Source of the DNA: CAZTXD01 sp964617995
GTDB lineage: Bacteria > Actinomycetota > Acidimicrobiia > Spongiisociales > ZC4RG35
Length of the DNA stretch: 18,264 nucleotides
NCBI GenBank assembly: GCA_964617995.1
Contig: CAZTXD010000065.1
Location: 1-18,264 of the forward strand
Direction of reading: 5' to 3'
The translations under genes were made by a program, and so were the position numbers. Below are positions 14,556 through 18,264 of this stretch, piece by piece. The notes under the pieces are model-generated. The model was not told the DNA's origin, did not search any database, and saw only the letters and a program-made list of their open reading frames with translations. The first letter of the stretch is position 1. The number at the start of each line of letters is the position of its first letter.

Positions 14556-15023
14556 TCAGGTGCGATGGAGGGTGGCGGCGAGGTGAAGGGCCAGCGCCTC
14601 TCCCACCGCCGCCATGTGTAACTCGTAGCGCATGACGTCGCCTACGACCTCGATCGAGCGGCGCACCTCCTTCACCTCAAGAGCCGACGGCGTGGTGGCC
14701 AACCCGATCGGCTGCAGGTCGAGACGGCCTCCGGTCGCGGCGCCCCGGTGGACCTCGACGATTCCGGTGGGCTGGGCGAGTACCAGCTCCACCTCGTCGT
14801 CGATGAAGCGGTAATAGCCGGTCTCGGCGTGGAGGGGTTGGCCGTCCGGTGACGTGGTCCGCTGGCTGTAGGCCAGCAGCGGCTTGTCGGCGAGGCGGGT
14901 CATCGTGACCGTCTCGTGGTAGTCGAAGCCTTCGATCGTGGGGTACTCGCCCCGACCCCTTCCCTGCCACTTTCCCACCAGAGTGTCGAGCATCGCCGCC
15001 ATGGACATCAGGTTACGTTCCAT
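14556..15023 (-). CDS. Nitrobindin-like heme-binding beta-barrel protein
   Basis: A 155-residue member of the THAP4_heme-bd/FABP-like family, widespread in Actinobacteria and related to mycobacterial nitrobindin, which binds heme and isomerises peroxynitrite to nitrate. Features are the N-terminal LVGKWQGRGRGEYPTI (the family GxWxGxGxGxxP pattern, at 15-30), the FDYHETVTM strand and the C-terminal MAAVGEALALHLAATL, where His146 aligns with the heme-ligand region. It is about the usual length. The ATG at 15023 is taken as the start; ATGs at 15008 and 15002 are alternatives and no strong ribosome site decides. It is divergent from the CLC gene with 30 bases between starts, and convergent with the cupin gene. 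It is probably outside the nucleoside regulon. Confidence 0.85.
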   Translation of the reverse strand: MERNLMSMAAMLDTLVGKWQGRGRGEYPTIEGFDYHETVTMTRLADKPLLAYSQRTTSPDGQPLHAETGYYRFIDDEVELVLAQPTGIVEVHRGAATGGRLDLQPIGLATTPSALEVKEVRRSIEVVGDVMRYELHMAAVGEALALHLAATLHRT

Positions 15024-15038
15024 CGCTCGGATCGTCGA

Positions 15039-15044
15039 TACCCT
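15039..15044 (+). promoter_or_regulatory. Candidate -10 box of the CLC gene
   Basis: TACCCT, the same hexamer as in the mtnA promoter, lies nine bases before the GTG start. This would give a leaderless or nearly leaderless mRNA. No convincing -35 box is seen. Confidence 0.3.
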
Positions 15045-15053
15045 GGCGGGGCA

Positions 15054-17195
15054 GTGGCTTCCCTGACTCGAGCTTGGCGTTCCATACCGTCGGCGTTGAT
15101 CCTGGCCGACAAGAGCGGCGGTCGGTTCCTGCTCCTCTCCGCTGCCACCGGCGTAGCCGTGGGTGTGGGAGCGTGGGCGCTGGTGGAGTTCCTCCTCCTC
15201 GTGGAGTTAGGGGTGTCGCTCCTCACCGAGATGGGGCTCTGGGTGATCCTGGTGGTCCTTCCCCTCGGGCTGCTGGCCGCCTGGGCGATCGCCACCTATG
15301 CCTCACCGGAAGTGGCCGGGGACGGTGTCCCCGAGGCGGCGGCGGCGCTGATAGTGCGGGGCGGGCTGATCCGCGGGCGGGTCGCACCGCTCAAGATCGC
15401 GGCCACCGGCATCACCCTCGGAGCAGGAGGTTCGGCGGGCAGAGAGGGCCCGATCGTCCTCGTCGGGGCGTCCATCGGCTCCAAGGTGGCGCGGATGTTC
15501 AACCTGGGGGAGGATCAGGTGCGCTCCCTGGTGGCGGCGGGCGCAGGTGCGGGGATCGGCGCCGCCTTCAACGCTCCCATCGCCGGGATGCTCTTCGCCC
15601 TGGAGGTGATCCTCTCCAGCTTCGCGGTTCGCCACATGTCGTCGATCGTGGTCGCCTCCGTCGCCGCCGCCATCACCAGCCGGCGCCTCGTCGGCGAGGA
15701 GCTGGCCCTCAACGCCAGCCGTTACACCCTGGGGGATCCACGGGAGCTGATCCTCTATGCCGGGCTGGCCATAGTCGTGGTGGGAGCCGCCCTCCTCTTC
15801 CTGCGGGTCCTCGACAAGTTGGAGGGATGGGTGCACACCGGGAATCGGGCCCATTCCTGGACCCGACCGGTCGGGTTCGGCCTGATCATCGCCGGGATCG
15901 TCATCGCCGAGCCGATCCTGCTGGGTACCGACCAGCCACGGATGTTCGGCACCGGGCAGGAGGTGACCAATCATCTCCTCGAGTCGGCCACCGGCGCCCT
16001 GGCCCAGGCCGGCGACGTCTCGGAGCTGTGGTGGGTGCTGGGTCTGGTGGCGGTGGGAAAGATCATCGCCACCAGCTTCACGCTCACCTCCGGTGGATCC
16101 GGTGGAGCTTTCATGCCGGCGCTGTTCATCGGTGCCATGCTGGGAACAGCCTTCTCCAAGGTGGTGGCGCCTATCTGGGGACTCTCTCCGCTCAGCACGG
16201 GCTCGTTCGCGGTGGTGGGGATGGCGGCAATGTTCGCGGCGATGGGCAGGGCGCCTCTCACGGCCATACTGCTGGTCTTCGAGATCACCGGCACGCGCGA
16301 GTACGGCCTGATCCTGCCGTTGATGCTTACGGCGATCCTCGCCACGTTCCTGGCCGAGCTCTTCCACCCTGAGAGCGTCTACACCATGCCGCTCCGGCGG
16401 CGTGGGATCGCTCCGTCCCGGCCGGGAGACGTCGACGTTCTCGACACGATCAAGGTGGGGGCGATCATGTCCACCGCCAGGTACATCGCCCGCCCGGACA
16501 CCACCCTCGACGAGCTTCGACACCAGTTCGAGCGGACTCGCTCACACGGGTCGCCGGTGGTCGACGACAAGGATGAGCTCGTCGGTGTCGTGACAGTCAC
16601 CGACATGTCCGCGGCGAGCAAGCCGGAACAGATCTCGGTCGCTGCCGTCATGACACGTCGTCCGGTCACCGTCACGCCGGAAACGCCTGTCTCTCAAGCG
16701 ATGGAGCGAATGGCGGCCCTCGGTGTGGGCCGTCTGCCTGTGGTGGCAGAGCACGATCCCCTGCGCCTTGTCGGGATGTTCCGCCGCGAGGACGCCGTTC
16801 AGGCCTATCACGAGGCTCTCGGCTCCCGCACCGACCACCATCTGACCAGGGCCCGTCTCGATCAGCGGACTCACCCCGGTGCCGGCTATTACGACTTCCG
16901 GGTCCCACCCGGTTCGATCGCCGACGGATACGCGGTCAAGGACGTCACCTGGCCGGAGGGTTCCACCCTCGTGTCGGTTCGCCGGGACCGTGAGGTGATG
17001 GTCCCGGTCGGTTCCACACGCCTGCAAGCCGGGGATGTGATCACCGCGTTCGGGACCGAGGCATCACGTGAGGTGATGATCGAGCGGATGAACGCCGGCG
17101 CCGACGAGCCGACCGCCGAGATCGAGGTGGGCCTGGAACCCGACGAGACCGCCTCTACAATCGAAGAGCCGACCCAAATGGGAGAAGAACGTTGA
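15054..17195 (+). CDS. CLC chloride channel with CBS pair and RCK_C domain
   Basis: A 713-residue membrane protein. Residues about 20-445 form the CLC core: GSAGREGP at 126-133 with gating Glu131, AAFNAPIAGMLFALE at 170-184, GGSGGAFMPALFIGA at 347-361 and Tyr443. CBS domains lie at about 467-522 and 530-590. A TrkA-C (RCK_C) regulatory domain lies at about 612-680, and the tail is acidic. Two filter positions differ from E. coli ClcA by my alignment: Ser107 is Asp90 (AGDGVPE) and the proton-pathway Glu203 is Val185. Loss of that Glu is typical of CLC channels rather than H+/Cl- exchangers. The start is a GTG at 15054, near TACCCT; an earlier in-frame start would overlap the nitrobindin gene. 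It is coupled to the next gene by a TTGA overlap. Confidence 0.9.
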   Translation: MASLTRAWRSIPSALILADKSGGRFLLLSAATGVAVGVGAWALVEFLLLVELGVSLLTEMGLWVILVVLPLGLLAAWAIATYASPEVAGDGVPEAAAALIVRGGLIRGRVAPLKIAATGITLGAGGSAGREGPIVLVGASIGSKVARMFNLGEDQVRSLVAAGAGAGIGAAFNAPIAGMLFALEVILSSFAVRHMSSIVVASVAAAITSRRLVGEELALNASRYTLGDPRELILYAGLAIVVVGAALLFLRVLDKLEGWVHTGNRAHSWTRPVGFGLIIAGIVIAEPILLGTDQPRMFGTGQEVTNHLLESATGALAQAGDVSELWWVLGLVAVGKIIATSFTLTSGGSGGAFMPALFIGAMLGTAFSKVVAPIWGLSPLSTGSFAVVGMAAMFAAMGRAPLTAILLVFEITGTREYGLILPLMLTAILATFLAELFHPESVYTMPLRRRGIAPSRPGDVDVLDTIKVGAIMSTARYIARPDTTLDELRHQFERTRSHGSPVVDDKDELVGVVTVTDMSAASKPEQISVAAVMTRRPVTVTPETPVSQAMERMAALGVGRLPVVAEHDPLRLVGMFRREDAVQAYHEALGSRTDHHLTRARLDQRTHPGAGYYDFRVPPGSIADGYAVKDVTWPEGSTLVSVRRDREVMVPVGSTRLQAGDVITAFGTEASREVMIERMNAGADEPTAEIEVGLEPDETASTIEEPTQMGEER

Positions 17196-18136
17196 GAGAG
17201 ATCGGGATCGTCCTCATTCTGCTGGCGGTGGTGCTGTTCGTCGCCAACTGGTACATCGAACGGAACCGCAAGCTGCGAGGGGAGGAGCCGAGAAGGGGTC
17301 GGCGCCGCCGCGCCGCGGCGGTGACAGTCGACGAGCCGGACTTCGTGCGGCCACGGCCGGCCGTGGAGAGCTTCCATGTCCACGACACCGAAGCCCGGGT
17401 CACCTTCGACGTTCCCTTCCCGGCCGAGGGAGACGACGTGCTCGGCGACCTCCTGGTCGGGGAGGCCGTGGAGGTGGTCAGGGAGAAGCGCCACTCGCTG
17501 CCCATCGACGATGTCACCGAGGTGGTGGTGTTCGCGGGACGAGAGGACCGTCGCGAGGTGGGTCGGATGTCGCTGGTGACGCCGGGAGTGCTGCCCCCGC
17601 CGAGTCGCATCACCGACATCTTGAACCTCCACTCCATCGGCGTCGATCCCCTGGCAGCCGAGTTCGGCAGCGAACCGACATCCGTACCGGAGACGGTCGC
17701 CCCACCCACCAGCGACGAACTGGGACCCCTGAGCGAGGTCGTGCGCCTTCCCAAGGCAGTGGAGACGGGTCTGCGGGCTCAGGGGGTAGATCCGTCGGCG
17801 ATGTCGGCGGCGGAGTTGGTCACGGGGGTGCTCTCGCTGTTCGGCTACACGGTCTCTCCGGGCATAGTCGAGGGTCACTACACCGCCACCAAGGGTGGGG
17901 CGTCCACGTTCATCATGTCCGACGGCTACGCCCCCGGGGACTACCCGGAGGTGGAGGACGGGAAGATCCGCAGTTTCGTCATCGCCTTCGAGCAGTCGAG
18001 TGCCGATCGGGGCATGTTCGTCTCCGAGAAGTTCGCTCCGTTCTCGATCCACGACATCGAGCGTCGCGATCCTCGAATCCGCTTCGTGACCAGAGAGCGC
18101 CTCCAGAAGCTGGTCGACTCGATGTCCCTGAGCTGA
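17192..18136 (+). CDS. Membrane-anchored protein of unknown function, possible Mrr-like fold
   Basis: A 314-residue protein. One N-terminal membrane helix (about residues 4-21) is followed by a very basic stretch (25-40), so the bulk is probably cytoplasmic. Residues 45-200 are acidic and proline-containing with no motif I recognise. The C-terminal part (about 203-310) reads AELVTGVLSLFGYTV, then FIMSDGY, RSFVIAFEQSS, GMFVSEKFAP and IRFVTRERLQKLVDS. That order loosely resembles Mrr-type restriction-endonuclease-like folds, but the usual D-(E/Q)-x-K catalytic set is not clear (a possible remnant is Glu267-Gln268), so activity is doubtful. The TTG start overlaps the CLC stop as TTGA and follows GGGAGAAG, so it is translated with the channel and may regulate it or its membrane environment. 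Function unknown. Confidence 0.75.
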   Translation: MREIGIVLILLAVVLFVANWYIERNRKLRGEEPRRGRRRRAAAVTVDEPDFVRPRPAVESFHVHDTEARVTFDVPFPAEGDDVLGDLLVGEAVEVVREKRHSLPIDDVTEVVVFAGREDRREVGRMSLVTPGVLPPPSRITDILNLHSIGVDPLAAEFGSEPTSVPETVAPPTSDELGPLSEVVRLPKAVETGLRAQGVDPSAMSAAELVTGVLSLFGYTVSPGIVEGHYTATKGGASTFIMSDGYAPGDYPEVEDGKIRSFVIAFEQSSADRGMFVSEKFAPFSIHDIERRDPRIRFVTRERLQKLVDSMSLS

Positions 18137-18155
18137 CACCCCGAGAACAGATCCC

Positions 18156-18205
18156 GTTTTCGCGCATCGAATGCGCGCCATAGCGCGCCTTTGATGCGCG
18201 AAAAC
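18156..18205. repeat. 50-bp imperfect palindrome, right copy
   Basis: Arms GTTTTCGCGCATC and GATGCGCGAAAAC pair perfectly over 13 bases. They continue through a G-T wobble, two A-T pairs and one mismatch into GCGCGC-CATA-GCGCGC. It has 43 of 50 bases identical to the left copy, so both copies kept the fold while the sequence changed. It lies 20 bases after the last gene. Confidence 0.8.
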
Positions 18206-18206
18206 C

Positions 18207-18264
18207 GGCTGGGGCGGCGGGGGGGGGCCCCCCCGGGCCGTTCCACCCCCCCAAACGGGGCCGC
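18207..18264. other. Homopolymer-rich right end
   Basis: Runs of nine G, seven C and then seven more C, with no readable gene. In reverse complement, a G-run, a long C-run and then GCC-GGTTTT resemble the outside of the left palindrome. It may be low-quality contig end or the outer part of a longer repeat. Confidence 0.5.

Noticed and set aside
17395..18136. Active Mrr-type restriction endonuclease
   Set aside because: No convincing D-(E/Q)-x-K catalytic set, an N-terminal membrane anchor, and no methyltransferase or other defence gene nearby.

Overview
The window is 18,264 bases of very GC-rich DNA. Start codons include many GTG and TTG, genes are tightly coupled (GTGA, TGATG and TTGA overlaps), several promoters look leaderless or carry a TANNNT -10 box, and a nitrobindin/FABP-like gene of the type common in Actinobacteria is present. 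I infer a high-GC actinobacterium, perhaps an uncultured Acidimicrobiia-like lineage. No rRNA, tRNA, CRISPR array or transposase is visible. The two ends are homopolymer-rich and each lies next to a copy of the same palindrome, so the window is probably a whole assembly contig that broke at dispersed repeats.

Layout. 75-7230 (minus strand), read from 7230 downward: an MTA/SAH-type amidohydrolase, a short-chain dehydrogenase (SDR), a fused class II aldolase/SDR, a nucleoside phosphorylase, an unknown membrane protein and a DHA2-type MFS exporter. 7413-12002 (plus strand): a complete BMP-family ABC importer, made of a lipoprotein, a double ATPase and two permeases. 12188-13198 (minus): an MtnA-type aldose-1-phosphate isomerase. 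13271-13993 (minus): a GntR/HutC regulator. 14053-14520 (plus): a DUF985 cupin. 14556-15023 (minus): a nitrobindin. 15054-18136 (plus): a CLC channel fused to CBS and RCK_C domains, then a translationally coupled membrane-anchored protein of unknown function.

Main interpretation. The segment from about 2.4 to 14.5 kb reads as one regulon for uptake and breakdown of nucleosides or 5'-modified nucleosides. The importer brings the nucleoside in, the amidohydrolase deaminates it, the phosphorylase releases the base and gives an aldose-1-phosphate, the MtnA homologue isomerises that to a ketose-1-phosphate, and the aldolase/SDR fusion splits it into DHAP and a short aldehyde that it can oxidise. 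No sugar kinase is needed. The parts resemble the known DHAP shunt for methylthioadenosine and 5'-deoxyadenosine, but here they are joined to a dedicated importer and regulator. A 14-base block holding the palindrome TTGTC-A-GACAA occurs in the divergent promoter region between the catabolic operon and the importer and again in front of the isomerase gene. A weaker copy lies between the GntR gene and the cupin gene. This ties the split parts together as a predicted GntR regulon.
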